Positions 17,545 through 26,663 of a stretch of 64,000 bases of DNA are shown here, piece after piece (position 1 is the first letter of the stretch; each line of letters starts with the position of its first letter). Below the pieces are notes generated by a model. The model searched no databases, was not told the origin of the DNA, and worked only from the letters and a program-made list of their open reading frames with translations. A program made the position numbers and the translations under genes. The stretch is from NCBI RefSeq assembly GCF_002188635.1, contig NZ_NINX01000035.1, positions 291,001-355,000 on the forward strand, read 5' to 3'. Source of the DNA: Pigmentiphaga sp. NML030171. Its GTDB lineage: Bacteria > Pseudomonadota > Gammaproteobacteria > Burkholderiales > Burkholderiaceae_B.

Positions 17545-18531
17545 TCAGTCCCACTGTATGCCCAGCTCCTTCACCAGGCCGCCCCATTTGTCGCTTTCCT
17601 TCTTCAGGAAGGCCCCGAATTCGGCGGAGCTGCTGGCCACGATTTCCGCGCCTTCCGAATCGATGCGATCCTTGACTTCGGGCAGGGCCATGGCCTTCGC
17701 GATGCCGTGGTGCAACCCGTCCAGCAGGGCCGGGGGCAGGCCAGCCGGCGCCACCAGGCCGTGCCAGTTGGAAACCTGCATGGCCGGCACGCCAGCCTCG
17801 GCGGTGGTCGGCAAATTGGGTAGCTGGTCGACACGGCGCGGACCCGCCACGGCCAGGCCGGTAAGGCGGCCGGCTTCGATGTGCGAGCGTACCAGCGTGA
17901 TGTCCGACACCATGACCTGGACCTGGCCGGCCAACAGATCGTTGAGCGCCGGACCCGAGCCGCGGTAGGGCACGTGCACCATCTCGACCCCGGCCACGCG
18001 CTTGAACAGTTCGCCGGCCAGGTGGGGAATGGTGGCGTTGCCGGCAGACCCGAAGTTGAGCTTGCCAGGATTGGCCTTGGCGTAGGACACCAGTTCGCCC
18101 AGGGTCTTGATGCCGGTTCGGGGGTTGACGACGATGATCTCGGGTACGCCGATGACCTGCGACACCGGGACCAGGTCCTTGAACGGATCGTAGGGCATCT
18201 TGCGCGCGATATGCGGCGCCACGGTCAGCGCGCCGGCCAGCGAATAGCCCAGGGTGTAGCCGTCGGGCGCCGACCGGGCGACTTCGGACAGCCCGGTCAG
18301 GCCGCCCGCGCCCGGGCGATTCTCGACGATCACCGGCTGGCCCAGGATCTTGGTCAGGCCGTTCCCAAGCAGGCGGCATACCGTGTCCGCGGAGCCGCCC
18401 GGCGCCAACGGCACGATGATGCGGATGGGGCGCGAGGGGAACTTGTCGGCCGCGCGCACCGGAAACATGGCCGTGGCCAGGGGGAGCGCCATGGCGCCAA
18501 GCGTGAGGACGCGTCGTCGTTGATCGATCAC
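17545..18531 (-). CDS. Bug-family periplasmic receptor
   Basis: This is a 328-residue tripartite tricarboxylate-type receptor. A GTG start (VIDQRRRVLTL) is chosen because an AAGGA ribosome site lies seven bases before it and it leaves a compact signal peptide; upstream codons in the open frame give a non-homologous arginine-rich stretch. The twin arginines may send it through Tat. The mature start FPSRPIRIIVPLAPGGSAD is the Bug hallmark. It stands alone with no transporter or catabolic partner beside it. The 232 bases between it and xthA show no gene. Confidence 0.9.
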   Translation of the reverse strand: MIDQRRRVLTLGAMALPLATAMFPVRAADKFPSRPIRIIVPLAPGGSADTVCRLLGNGLTKILGQPVIVENRPGAGGLTGLSEVARSAPDGYTLGYSLAGALTVAPHIARKMPYDPFKDLVPVSQVIGVPEIIVVNPRTGIKTLGELVSYAKANPGKLNFGSAGNATIPHLAGELFKRVAGVEMVHVPYRGSGPALNDLLAGQVQVMVSDITLVRSHIEAGRLTGLAVAGPRRVDQLPNLPTTAEAGVPAMQVSNWHGLVAPAGLPPALLDGLHHGIAKAMALPEVKDRIDSEGAEIVASSSAEFGAFLKKESDKWGGLVKELGIQWD

Positions 18532-18596
18532 GTGGGGTTCCTTGTCTCGTGTCCGGCGGGCTTCGGAAGCGCCCGGTGGCCGGTTATCGTTGATCT

Positions 18597-18621
18597 GGTG
18601 CCCGCGCGTGGCGCGGGCACC
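18597..18621. terminator. perfect 11-bp stem-loop between azurin and the Bug gene
   Basis: GGTGCCCGCGC and its exact complement flank a GTG loop. It lies about 105 bases past the azurin stop and 66 bases before the Bug start, both on the minus strand. No T-run follows, so it may be a terminator, a transcript-end stabiliser or a leader hairpin. Confidence 0.4.
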
Positions 18622-18726
18622 GTGTACGCGCACTGTAGGCAATGCGATGCGCGCGGGCTATCCGCGCTCGCGTCAAAGCTGATATGCCTGAATTTGCAGG
18701 GGGAGGCCCGCATGAACCCCCGGCGC

Positions 18727-19182
18727 CTATTTCGTCACCGCCACCGTGCCCTTCATCAGCGCCGCATGCCCCGGGAACGAGCAGAAGAACGCGTAGTTTT
18801 CCCCCGCCTTGAGCTTGCTCGTATCGAAGGTGACGGAGTCGGATTCGCCGCCGCCCACCACCTTCGTATGCGCGATCACGCGCGGATCGCCCGGCTTGAG
18901 GTAGTTCTTGTCCAGCCCCGCGGGAATGCCGTCGGCCGCGATGCCCTGCACGTCCGCGGCCTTGCTCAGCACCCAGTTGTGGCCCATGGAGTTCCGGGGC
19001 AGCTTGCCGGTATGCGTGAGCTTGACCGTGAACTGCTTGCAGCTCTGCGGCACGTCGATGCTGGTCTTGTCGAACTTCATGGCGTCGTTGCCCGCGATGT
19101 CCACGTTGCAGGTGGCGGCGAAGGCGGGGCTGGCCAGCGTGGCGGCCAGCAGCAGCGCCGGGGCGGTGTGCAGGATCTTCAT
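18727..19182 (-). CDS. azu: azurin (type 1 blue copper protein) precursor
   Basis: This is a 151-residue azurin with a signal peptide cleaved after ASPAFA. Copper ligands are visible in MGHNWVLSK (His) and [14 protein letters not shown] (Cys, His, Met). The two Cys of the structural disulfide lie in ATCNVDI and PQSCKQF. Azurin carries electrons in the periplasm, for example to nitrite reductase or in redox-stress defence. AAGGAG precedes the ATG, which lies 11 bases after the nnrS stop, so the two are probably co-transcribed. Confidence 0.97.
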   Translation of the reverse strand: MKILHTAPALLLAATLASPAFAATCNVDIAGNDAMKFDKTSIDVPQSCKQFTVKLTHTGKLPRNSMGHNWVLSKAADVQGIAADGIPAGLDKNYLKPGDPRVIAHTKVVGGGESDSVTFDTSKLKAGENYAFFCSFPGHAALMKGTVAVTK

Positions 19183-19193
19183 CAGGTTCTCCT

Positions 19194-20390
19194 TCAGGAA
19201 TGTGGATCGAAACGCGGACGGATCAGCAGCGGGAAGAAGCGCCACACATACAGCGCGAACCCCAGGATCCAGGCCACCGCCGATGCGTGCAGGATGCCCG
19301 TCGTCCAGACCGTGGGCAGCAGGGCGGCCAGGCGCAGCGCCGCCGCCGCGATCACCAGCACGTAGGCAGCCACCATGCTGCGGTCGGTGCGCAAGGGCAG
19401 GCCGAGGTGGCCCAGCGCCGTGCGGGTGACCATGCCGATGATCAGCACGGCAAAGCCCGCCGCGCCGATGACGTGCGCCGGCCAGGCCAGGCGCGGGACC
19501 CAGCCCGCCGCGTGCGCCGCGGCCACCAGCAGGCCGGTGCCCAGCGCGGCGTAGCCCGCGTACAGGATCCACAGCAGCGGCACGCGCCGCACCGCCCAGG
19601 GCCGCCACGCCAGCAGTTGCCAGCAGGTCAGCATGCCGGTGGCAGCAAGAGCCAGGCCCGCCCCCGGCATCCAGCCCGCCAGCAGGAGCGTGATCGCCAG
19701 CAGGCCGGCGCCGAGCTGCCACTGGCCGCTGCGTGTATGCATGGGAATGTCCAGGCCGGCCACGGCACGCATCGCGAAGAAGGGAATCACGCGCCGCGCC
19801 ACCAGCAGCGCGATCACCGCCATGCACAGCAACCCGAGGTTGAAGCGTGCCAGCAGCAGGGCGTAGTCGCCCCGCAGGACCGTATGGAGGTAGAGGACGT
19901 TCGCCGCGCCCAGAGCAAGGACGAGCACCGGTATGCCGTAGTTGCGCCGGCTACGCGCCGGATAGATGGAGCGGCCCAGGGCCACGGCGGCGATGGCGAA
20001 GAACGCGGTCTCGCTGCACGCGGCAACCCAGAATCCCGCGCTGCCGGGCACCAGATAGCCGGCCCGCGCCAGCAGCCACAGGGTCGTCAGTCCGCCCAGG
20101 GCCTTGCCGCGCAGCGGATTGATGCCGGTCCAGTTGGCGCCGGCGGTGAACAGAAAGCCGACGGCGATGGTGGCGATGAAGCCCCAGAGCATCTCATGGG
20201 CATGCCAGGCCACGCCACCGAGCGGTCCGGCCAGCGTCCGCGGCGCAAATACCCAGAGCAGGATGGAAATGGCCGCCCACAGGCAACCCGCCAGATACAG
20301 GGGCCGGAAACCGAGCTCCAGGAAAGCCAGCCACTGCGGGGGCGGTGGAGGGGAGGGTACGGGTTCTTCGACTTCCAGCAGGATGGCCAT
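19194..20390 (-). CDS. nnrS: NnrS family haem-copper membrane protein
   Basis: This is a 398-residue polytopic membrane protein with about twelve hydrophobic helices. NnrS signatures include [12 protein letters not shown] near residue 28, HAHEMLWGF and [10 protein letters not shown]. NnrS proteins belong to the nitric-oxide response of proteobacteria and protect metabolism under nitrosative stress; their chemistry is not settled. A 23-base NsrR-like palindrome 32 bases upstream of the start supports NO control. Azurin follows in the same direction. Confidence 0.93.
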   Translation of the reverse strand: MAILLEVEEPVPSPPPPPQWLAFLELGFRPLYLAGCLWAAISILLWVFAPRTLAGPLGGVAWHAHEMLWGFIATIAVGFLFTAGANWTGINPLRGKALGGLTTLWLLARAGYLVPGSAGFWVAACSETAFFAIAAVALGRSIYPARSRRNYGIPVLVLALGAANVLYLHTVLRGDYALLLARFNLGLLCMAVIALLVARRVIPFFAMRAVAGLDIPMHTRSGQWQLGAGLLAITLLLAGWMPGAGLALAATGMLTCWQLLAWRPWAVRRVPLLWILYAGYAALGTGLLVAAAHAAGWVPRLAWPAHVIGAAGFAVLIIGMVTRTALGHLGLPLRTDRSMVAAYVLVIAAAALRLAALLPTVWTTGILHASAVAWILGFALYVWRFFPLLIRPRFDPHS

Positions 20391-20421
20391 GGGCCGGCTC
20401 CGTAGGTGGGCGTCCGGTTTG

Positions 20422-20444
20422 AAGATATATGCTAAATGAATCTT
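20422..20444. promoter_or_regulatory. candidate NsrR operator upstream of nnrS-azu
   Basis: Read on the nnrS strand, half-sites AAGATTCATTT and GCATATATCTT are separated by one base. The known NsrR pattern is an 11-1-11 dyad, AAGATGYATTT-N-AAATRCATCTT. The left arm matches at 10 of 11 positions and the right at 8 of 11. nnrS is a classical NsrR target. Confidence 0.6.
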
Positions 20445-20486
20445 ATGGAGGGTAATCCCAATACCGCTGACGACAGCGGGGATTTC

Positions 20487-21524
20487 TCAGCGGGAATCCT
20501 GCGAGCGCGGGCGGGCCGTGGGACCGGGGGCCGGACTCGTCCACGTCCGGTGGTGCCATTCGGAGGGCAGCAGGCCGAAGCGCAACCGGAACAGCTTGCT
20601 GAACGCCGATTGGTCCGCGAAGCCGCAGCGCCACGACAGCGAGCCGATGTGCAGCCTGGGGCTGCGCTCGATCAAGGCCTTGGCGCGTTGCAGGCGGATT
20701 TCGCGCAGCGTCCCCATCACGGTCTCTCCCCGTGAGGCGAAGGCCGCGTAAAGCCGGGTACGCGAGCAGCCGGCGCCGCGGGCGATCGCCGCGACGTCGA
20801 GCTCGTGGCGGTGGGCCTCGCGTTCCATGAAGCGCAGCGCCGCCGCATGGCGGCCCGCGTTCAGGTCGTCTTCCTGGTCGGACGGAGCCTCGCGCGAGCC
20901 CTGGCGTCCCAGGTTGCGCAGCATCAGCAGCGCCAGCGAACGCGTGCCCTCCAGCAGGCTCGCGTATTCCGCGCCGTCAAGCTTCTGCGGCTGGCGTGTC
21001 AGCAGGGCCAGATGGTTCAACTGGCTGGCCAGGGCGGGGGCCAGCGTGCAGTGCTCCAGCGGGATGGGCACGTTGCCCGGCTCGCGTCCCAGCGCGGCGC
21101 GTACCTCTTCGCGGGGCAGGGCCAGGAAGACCTCGCGCGAGCCCTGGCTCCAGCGGTAGGTCCCGATGCGCCAGGGGTCGTACAGGCCCAGGGTGCCCGG
21201 GCCGACACGCTGCGGTTCGCCCGGCGCGGCGTCGCGCACCAGCTCGCCCGCCTGGATCAGCGTGACCACCACCATGTCGGGCGCATGGGCCAGGCGGCGG
21301 GATGCGGCCCGCATCTCGTAGGCGGACGAGCGCATGGTGCCGAAGACGCAAGCGCTGCTGCGCAGCGTGAGCAGTTCGGCATCCAGCTCGGTCCCGGGCG
21401 GCGGCGGCAGCATTTCCACCCATTGGTGGGCGCGCTCGCGCCAGGCGTCGAAACGCAGTCCCGGCTCCACGTCGTGGGAGGACAAGTGCTCCGGTGTACA
21501 GGTGGGCGGCTGCGTGGACGGCAT
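20487..21524 (-). CDS. AraC-family transcriptional regulator
   Basis: This is a 345-residue regulator. The first 200 residues resemble the AraC_binding_2 (AraC-like ligand-binding) domain, and the C-terminal 100 carry two helix-turn-helix motifs (LDVAAIARGAGCSRTRLYAA, and IGSLSWRCGFADQSAFSKLF), the second being the AraC signature. It is divergent from the lipoprotein gene at 21689, and a short dyad lies between them. Its target and effector are unknown; the lipoprotein gene and nnrS-azu are possible targets by position. Confidence 0.88.
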   Translation of the reverse strand: MPSTQPPTCTPEHLSSHDVEPGLRFDAWRERAHQWVEMLPPPPGTELDAELLTLRSSACVFGTMRSSAYEMRAASRRLAHAPDMVVVTLIQAGELVRDAAPGEPQRVGPGTLGLYDPWRIGTYRWSQGSREVFLALPREEVRAALGREPGNVPIPLEHCTLAPALASQLNHLALLTRQPQKLDGAEYASLLEGTRSLALLMLRNLGRQGSREAPSDQEDDLNAGRHAAALRFMEREAHRHELDVAAIARGAGCSRTRLYAAFASRGETVMGTLREIRLQRAKALIERSPRLHIGSLSWRCGFADQSAFSKLFRLRFGLLPSEWHHRTWTSPAPGPTARPRSQDSR

Positions 21525-21574
21525 GACACAAAATGATACAGGCGGGACGAATTTCCTGCACCCGGGACGCCAAT

Positions 21575-21586
21575 ACCAAACTTGGT
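21575..21586. promoter_or_regulatory. short dyad between the AraC and lipoprotein genes
   Basis: ACCAA-AC-TTGGT lies in the 164-base divergent region, which is less GC-rich than its surroundings. It may be an operator, but a dyad this short can arise by chance. Confidence 0.2.
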
Positions 21587-21688
21587 TTCCCGGCCGATAC
21601 GCCCTTTATCTAACATTTCATTACCTTATTCCAGCGAATGACGCGACCTTATGACTATCGCGCACAAGGGTTTTCCAGGAGCGGCGGC

Positions 21689-23737
21689 ATGACACTCAAA
21701 CGTTTTTTCCTGCCGATGCTTGCACTGGTTTCCGGAGCGGTCCTTGCCGGCTGCGGTGGCGATGGCGCGACCAGTGGCGGGAGTGGCGGCCCCGCCGCGT
21801 CCTATTCGCCCCGGACCTACATGCTGACGGCGCCGTCGGGGCAGCTTTCGACCGCCGCCGCGGACGGCTCGGGCGACATCACGGGCACGCTGACCCTGAA
21901 GAATGTCGAGTCGCAGGTGCTGTGGTACGTAGACCAGCCCAGCCTGGAGGTGGGAACGACCGCGACCAAGGACTACGTGAGTGCGATCTGGAGCGATGCC
22001 TATCGCGGCCTGGCTCCCAACGCGACGGTCCAGTTCCAGTTGTCGGGAGGCGGCGGGGCCCTGGAAGGGGTCTACGTCTCGTTGTCGCAGCCGGCCTATG
22101 ACGAGAAATCCGGCACGGCCACGTTCCGGGTGCGCGTGCAGAACGACACCCTGGATCATTCGGTGGCCGGCAGCCTTGCGTTCACCAACGTCACCGTCAA
22201 GGTCCTCAACAACCTCGCCGACGACAAGGAGGTGGCCGCCTATACGCAATACGCCGACCAGGCGAAGCTGCAACCGACCGCCACGCCCAACCAATACAAG
22301 ATGGTGCTGAGCAACGTCGGACCCGACATGTTCTGGGTGGACAACGCGCCCGGCGCGTATTCCGATGCGCGGCCGCTTTCCTATTTCCTGCCGCAGTGGT
22401 CGTTCGTGTTCGGCAGCAATACACCGTCGGCCACGCTGTTCGGCACCACCGCCACGGGCGAGGCCAAGCTGTATTCCGTCAAGCTGGCCGATCCGGTCTA
22501 TGACGAGGAAACCGAAGAGCTGGCCTATACGGCAACGCTGCAAGGCCGGAACGCCGGGGCGCCGGCGGCCGTCCTGAACGAGGCCGTGCTGAGCATCGCC
22601 TCGGGCCGTTTCACCCGTTTCCCCATTCCCGGCAAGGGCACCGCCTACCAGGCCTTCGGGCAAGGCTACAACCCGTCCACGGCGAACACCAGCTACATCT
22701 ACTTCGGCAGCGACATCGCCCGCAAGCAGGCGGGATCGCTCTGGGGTACGCAGTCCTATCTCAAGCAAAGCTGCGCGCCGAGTTGCCGCAACGACCTGAA
22801 GACGATCAAGGACATGGGGATCAACCTGATCCGGCTCTACGACTGGGATACCCGCAACGACCACAGCCAGTTCCTGGACTATGCGAACAGCCTGAACATC
22901 AAGGTGATCGTGCCGCTCAGCAACTGGATCTCCACGCAGGGCGACGCGGTCTGGAACACGGCGCTGGCCGCGTATTTCTCGAACCGGAACTTCGGCAACA
23001 AGGCGGGTACCGACTGGCATCCCGCGATCGCCGGGGTGATCATCTCCAACGAACTCGATTCCGAGGGCTATCCCGGCAACTACAGCACGGCCATCGGCCT
23101 GGTCGCCCGCTTCATCGAAGAGGCCGACAAGCGCAAGTTCAGCAAGAGCGTTCCGGTCGGCATGCCGGTCACCTTCGTGCCGCGCGGCGAACCCTATCTG
23201 CTCGGCAGGAACATGCCCGGCTGGAACCAGTTCAACCGCCTGCTGACCGACCCGAGGACCGCGAAGTACAAGGATCGCCTCATGCTGGCGCCGCAAACCT
23301 ACAACGACGAGACCTATCTGCTCAAGAACGCGGAAAGCACGGGCCAGGGCTGGATACCCGCCACCTACAAGCAGTTCGGCGTTCCCATCCTGTTCACGGA
23401 AATCGGCTATAGCCGGGCGAAACCCGACTACACCCCGAGCTACGTGAACCGGCAGTTGAAGGGCGTGCTGGACTACCAGAAGAACAATCCGGGCCAGATA
23501 CTCGGCATCGCCCACTTCCAGTTCGACGACAAGGTCTGGAAGCAGACCGACCACGACACCGATACGGAAGGGGCGTTCGGGACGTTCCACCACGGCAGCA
23601 TCGTCAAGCAGATCCAGACCGTGCAGGCCGATTATGATTTCTATGATAACGACGCCAAGACCAACTACGGCGTGCTGACCATCGACCAACTGGTCAAGAC
23701 CAATCTGTACGACGCGGTGGTCGACGCCTACAAGTAG
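21689..23737 (+). CDS. lipoprotein with a clan GH-A type glycosidase-like domain
   Basis: This is a 682-residue exported lipoprotein. The start MTLKRFF has a good AGGAG site; the lipobox is VLAGC (Cys22), followed by a Gly/Ser-rich tether. Residues up to about 320 look like beta-rich repeats. From about 325 there is a TIM-barrel-like domain: GINLIRLYDWD resembles the second strand of GH17/GH72 enzymes. Glu455 in ISNELD and Glu571 in LFTEIGYS sit where the acid/base and nucleophile of clan GH-A are expected, 116 residues apart. It probably cuts or transfers a beta-glucan at the outer membrane, but the family and substrate are not proven. It is divergent from an AraC regulator. Confidence 0.65.
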   Translation: MTLKRFFLPMLALVSGAVLAGCGGDGATSGGSGGPAASYSPRTYMLTAPSGQLSTAAADGSGDITGTLTLKNVESQVLWYVDQPSLEVGTTATKDYVSAIWSDAYRGLAPNATVQFQLSGGGGALEGVYVSLSQPAYDEKSGTATFRVRVQNDTLDHSVAGSLAFTNVTVKVLNNLADDKEVAAYTQYADQAKLQPTATPNQYKMVLSNVGPDMFWVDNAPGAYSDARPLSYFLPQWSFVFGSNTPSATLFGTTATGEAKLYSVKLADPVYDEETEELAYTATLQGRNAGAPAAVLNEAVLSIASGRFTRFPIPGKGTAYQAFGQGYNPSTANTSYIYFGSDIARKQAGSLWGTQSYLKQSCAPSCRNDLKTIKDMGINLIRLYDWDTRNDHSQFLDYANSLNIKVIVPLSNWISTQGDAVWNTALAAYFSNRNFGNKAGTDWHPAIAGVIISNELDSEGYPGNYSTAIGLVARFIEEADKRKFSKSVPVGMPVTFVPRGEPYLLGRNMPGWNQFNRLLTDPRTAKYKDRLMLAPQTYNDETYLLKNAESTGQGWIPATYKQFGVPILFTEIGYSRAKPDYTPSYVNRQLKGVLDYQKNNPGQILGIAHFQFDDKVWKQTDHDTDTEGAFGTFHHGSIVKQIQTVQADYDFYDNDAKTNYGVLTIDQLVKTNLYDAVVDAYK

Positions 23738-23754
23738 CCCGGGCGTGGAACCGG

Positions 23755-23786
23755 CCGGCGGCGCCGCACCATGCGGCCGCCGCCGG
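23755..23786. terminator. strong GC hairpin after the lipoprotein gene
   Basis: A 14-base arm (CCGGCGGCGCCGCA) pairs with the following 15-base arm with one bulge and a CCA loop, 17 bases after the stop. There is no T-run, so it may end transcription by another route or protect the 3' end. A TATAAA at 23794-23799 just after it could be a -10 box for the cupin gene. Confidence 0.45.
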
Positions 23787-23862
23787 ACTGGCGTATAAAG
23801 ACAGGTACGACAAGGCAACGCGCTCGGAGACTGGAGCGCCCATCGGTTCAGTCGGTGCGATC

Positions 23863-24216
23863 ATGGCCCTCAGACACGCAAGTCCGCTCGAAGCGATCGA
23901 CCTGCATGCCAGCGACGAACAGCGCGGCACGCATGCAAGCAGCAGCCTGCTCCGCACGGACGGTCTGCAGCTCATGCAGCTGGTGCTTCCCGCGGGGCAC
24001 GAATTGCCGGAGCATCACGTGCCCGGCGAACTGACCATCCAATGCCTGGCCGGCGAAGCCCTCGTCACCACGCCGCACGGCAGCTGTGGGCTGCGCCCCG
24101 GCCAGCTGGTCGCGCTGCTCGGCCAGGAGCCGCACGCGGTGCGGGCGCTGGCCGACACCACGCTGCTGGTCACGCTGGTCCGCAAGCCCGGCGACGCGGG
24201 CCCCGGCGCCGCCTGA
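23863..24216 (+). CDS. small cupin-domain protein
   Basis: This is a 117-residue single-domain cupin. The first motif is VLPAGHELPEHHVPGELTIQ (metal-binding His and Glu) and the second is LRPGQLVALLGQEPHAVRAL. Such stand-alone cupins bind a metal or small ligand and are often uncharacterised. It is followed 21 bases later by the DUF6306-like gene and then a glycosyltransferase gene, suggesting a three-gene unit of unknown purpose. Confidence 0.8.
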   Translation: MALRHASPLEAIDLHASDEQRGTHASSSLLRTDGLQLMQLVLPAGHELPEHHVPGELTIQCLAGEALVTTPHGSCGLRPGQLVALLGQEPHAVRALADTTLLVTLVRKPGDAGPGAA

Positions 24217-24237
24217 CCGACCATCCTGGAGAAATCA

Positions 24238-24732
24238 ATGCAGCCCGAATCCGACCGCGCATCGCCGGTGTGCTATGCCGAGCAGGCCGACGCCGCGTAC
24301 ATGGGCCAGCTCTCGCGCGAGGAATTGCTGGCGGCGCTGGACGAATTGCTGGAGGCCGAGCGGGCCGGGGCCCGCGTGGCCGAGGAAACCGTGGCGCAAT
24401 TGCGCGATCCGGCCGAGCGCGCGCTGATGGAAACCATCCGGCAGGACGAAGTGAAGTGGTGCGGCATGCTGATCGCCGCCATCAAGTCGCTGGACGCCAA
24501 GCCCGGCTCGCGCACGGGGGCCTTCCATGGCAAGGCCATGGCCATCGCCGACCTGCCCGCGCGGATGGCGTTCCTGAATCGCGGGCAGGCCTGGGTGGTC
24601 AGGAAGCTGGAGGCCCTGGTGCCCAAGGTCAAGGAGGCCGGCATCCAGGACGATCTGCTGGCGATGCTGGCCGCGCATCGCGAGAACATCGATCGTGTCG
24701 AGGTCCAGCTGGCCGCGGCGGGCAAGTCCTGA
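24238..24732 (+). CDS. DUF6306-like (ferritin-like fold) protein
   Basis: This is a 164-residue, mostly helical protein. PVCYAEQADAAYMGQLSREE and LDELLEAERAGARVAEETV match what I know of DUF6306 proteins, thought to have a ferritin-like four-helix fold. Later Glu and His residues (IRQDEVKW, LAAHREN) could be metal ligands, but no complete di-iron motif can be assigned. Function is unknown. Its TGA overlaps the probable CTG start of the next gene. Confidence 0.65.
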   Translation: MQPESDRASPVCYAEQADAAYMGQLSREELLAALDELLEAERAGARVAEETVAQLRDPAERALMETIRQDEVKWCGMLIAAIKSLDAKPGSRTGAFHGKAMAIADLPARMAFLNRGQAWVVRKLEALVPKVKEAGIQDDLLAMLAAHRENIDRVEVQLAAAGKS

Positions 24733-25925
24733 AGATCGCCGTCTACGCCATCTGCCGCGACGAGGCGGCCCATGCCGAACGCTTCATGGCGTCCTGCGCG
24801 CAGGCCGACGCGGTGGTGGTCGCGGACACGGGGTCGGCCGATGGCGGCATCGAGCGCCTGGAAGCCCTGGGCGCATGCGTGCATCGCTTGTCCATCGAGC
24901 CCTGGCGCTTCGACGATGCCCGCAACGCCGCGCTGGCGCTGGTGCCAGGGGATGTGGACGTGTGCGTGTCGCTGGACCTGGACGAGATCCTGTGCCCGGG
25001 CTGGCGACGGGCCCTGGAGGCCGCCTGGGCGCCGGGCACCACGCGCGCGCACTACGAATTCGTGGCCGCCTTCCATGCGGACGGCAGCCCGGCGATACGC
25101 TTCCTGAACAACCGCATCCATGCCCGCCACGGCTACCGGTGGCGCCACGCCTGCCACGAAGGTATCTATCCGGACCGCATCGTCGAACGGGGCGTGCTGG
25201 CGCCCGGCGTGCGCGTGGAGCACCATCCCGGCCGGGCCAAGCCGCGCGCCTCCTATCTGCCGCTGCTGGCCGCGGCGGCGGCCGAGGAGCCCCACGATCC
25301 GCGCATGGCGCACTATCATGCGCGCGAGCTGTTCCACGCCGGACGCTGCGAGGAGGCCGCGCGCGAGTTCGAGCGCTACCTTGCCCTGCCGGGCAATCCT
25401 TTCCGGCCGGAGCGGTCGGCCGGCATGTTGTACCTGGCCAAGTGCGACATGCTGCAGGGACGCGACGGCCTGGCCTGGGCCTTGCGTGCGGCGGCCGAGT
25501 GCCCGGAGCGCCGCGAACCGTGGGTCACGCTGGCCGACATCCGCTACCGGCGCGGCGAATGGGCCGAGTGCCGCGCGGCGGCGATCCGGGCGCTGTCGCT
25601 GTCCGGCGAGCCCGACGGCTACATGAGCGATCCGATATGCCATGGCGCGCTGCCGCACGATCTCGCGGCCATCGCCTGTTGGCGGTTGGGGCGCGGCAGC
25701 GAGGCGTTGGCCCACGCCGAGGAGGCCGCGCGGATGGCGCCCGGCGACGAGCGGCTGCGCATGAACGCGGCGCTGATCCGCCAGGCCATGCGGGATGGCG
25801 GCGTCAGCGCCAATACAGGCGGTCGGGATTGTCCGCCAGGACCGCCTGCCGCAATTCGGGGCTCGGCAGCCACCGCGCCAGATCATCCAGCAAGCGGTCG
25901 GGACCGATCGGGCGGTAGGGGCTGA
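24729..25925 (+). CDS. GT2-like glycosyltransferase with C-terminal repeat region, apparent CTG start
   Basis: This frame encodes a glycosyltransferase family 2-like protein of about 398 residues. Homology begins at once with KIAVYAICRDEAAHAERFM, followed by VVVADTGSADGG and the DxD-type VSLDLDEIL. A helical TPR-like region (AREFERYLALPGN and on) ends the protein. No ATG, GTG or TTG stands before the first beta-strand. The CTG at 24729 overlaps the previous stop as CTGA, mirroring the ATGA and GTGA couplings here. The next ATG, before ASCAQAD, would delete the first strand. The 3' end runs 122 bases into the convergent amidohydrolase gene. Confidence 0.7.
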   Translation: MKIAVYAICRDEAAHAERFMASCAQADAVVVADTGSADGGIERLEALGACVHRLSIEPWRFDDARNAALALVPGDVDVCVSLDLDEILCPGWRRALEAAWAPGTTRAHYEFVAAFHADGSPAIRFLNNRIHARHGYRWRHACHEGIYPDRIVERGVLAPGVRVEHHPGRAKPRASYLPLLAAAAAEEPHDPRMAHYHARELFHAGRCEEAAREFERYLALPGNPFRPERSAGMLYLAKCDMLQGRDGLAWALRAAAECPERREPWVTLADIRYRRGEWAECRAAAIRALSLSGEPDGYMSDPICHGALPHDLAAIACWRLGRGSEALAHAEEAARMAPGDERLRMNAALIRQAMRDGGVSANTGGRDCPPGPPAAIRGSAATAPDHPASGRDRSGGRG

Positions 25926-26661
25926 CCTCGTGCGCCGCCTTGCCGGGCGCGCGGGCGGTATGCGGCCAGTCGCTGCCCCATAGCAGGGCCGATGGGACCT
26001 CCCGGCACAGCGCTTGGGCCCAGCGGGCGGCATCGTCGGGGTCCGCCAGCCGATAGGGCGCCGACAGCTTCAGGTGCACGCGTCCCGAGCGCAGCAGGTC
26101 GACCAGGGGCGCGGCGGCCTCGGGAGACCAGGGCGCCATGGCGAAGTGGTCCAGGACCACGGGGCAGGGCAGCGCGGCCAGCCGGGATGCCAGCGCCGCG
26201 ATCACGCCATGGGCGGCATACAGCTGCACATGCCAGCCCAGGCCGGCCACCTGCGCGGCGACGCCGGCAAGCGCCCGTTCCGCCGCGCCGATGTCGTGCA
26301 GGCCGGCGCTTTCCAGGTTGACGCGCACGCCCCGCACGCCGCCGTCGTGCAGCGAACGCAACTGTCCGGGCGTGGATCCGGCATCGATCACCGCGATGCC
26401 GCGCGCCCGTCCGTCCATGTCCGCCAGCGCGTCGAGCAGGCAGCGGTTGTCGGTGCCGTAGACGCTGGGCTGCACGATGACCACGCGCGCCATCCCGGTC
26501 TGTTCCAGGTGGTGGCGCAATCGGGCGGTCGGGGCCGGGCCCGGCGTGTAGTGGCGGTCGGCGGCCATGGGATAGGACGCGGCGGCGCCGATCACGTGCG
26601 TATGGCAATCGCACGCCAGGGCCGGCAGGGCGGCCCGGATATCGGCTGCGGTGGCGGCCAT
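25804..26661 (-). CDS. amidohydrolase family 2 (PDC hydrolase-like)
   Basis: This is a 285-residue TIM-barrel metal hydrolase of the amidohydrolase_2 family, close in style to 2-pyrone-4,6-dicarboxylate lactonase (LigI). The N-terminal CDCHTHVIG holds the HxH pair. The middle VQPSVYGTDNRCLLDAL is typical, and the C-terminal WGSDWPHT holds the conserved Asp. It probably hydrolyses a lactone or similar ring in a carboxylic-acid catabolic path. It is the last gene of a four-gene unit starting at 29771, with 2 bases between it and the dehydrogenase gene. Its 3' end overlaps the convergent glycosyltransferase gene. Confidence 0.85.
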   Translation of the reverse strand: MAATAADIRAALPALACDCHTHVIGAAASYPMAADRHYTPGPAPTARLRHHLEQTGMARVVIVQPSVYGTDNRCLLDALADMDGRARGIAVIDAGSTPGQLRSLHDGGVRGVRVNLESAGLHDIGAAERALAGVAAQVAGLGWHVQLYAAHGVIAALASRLAALPCPVVLDHFAMAPWSPEAAAPLVDLLRSGRVHLKLSAPYRLADPDDAARWAQALCREVPSALLWGSDWPHTARAPGKAAHEVSPYRPIGPDRLLDDLARWLPSPELRQAVLADNPDRLYWR

Positions 26662-26663
26662 GC

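Noticed and set aside
23863..25925. Prophage or mobile island around the cupin, DUF6306-like and glycosyltransferase genes
   Set aside because: No integrase, transposase, direct repeats or change in base composition was seen.
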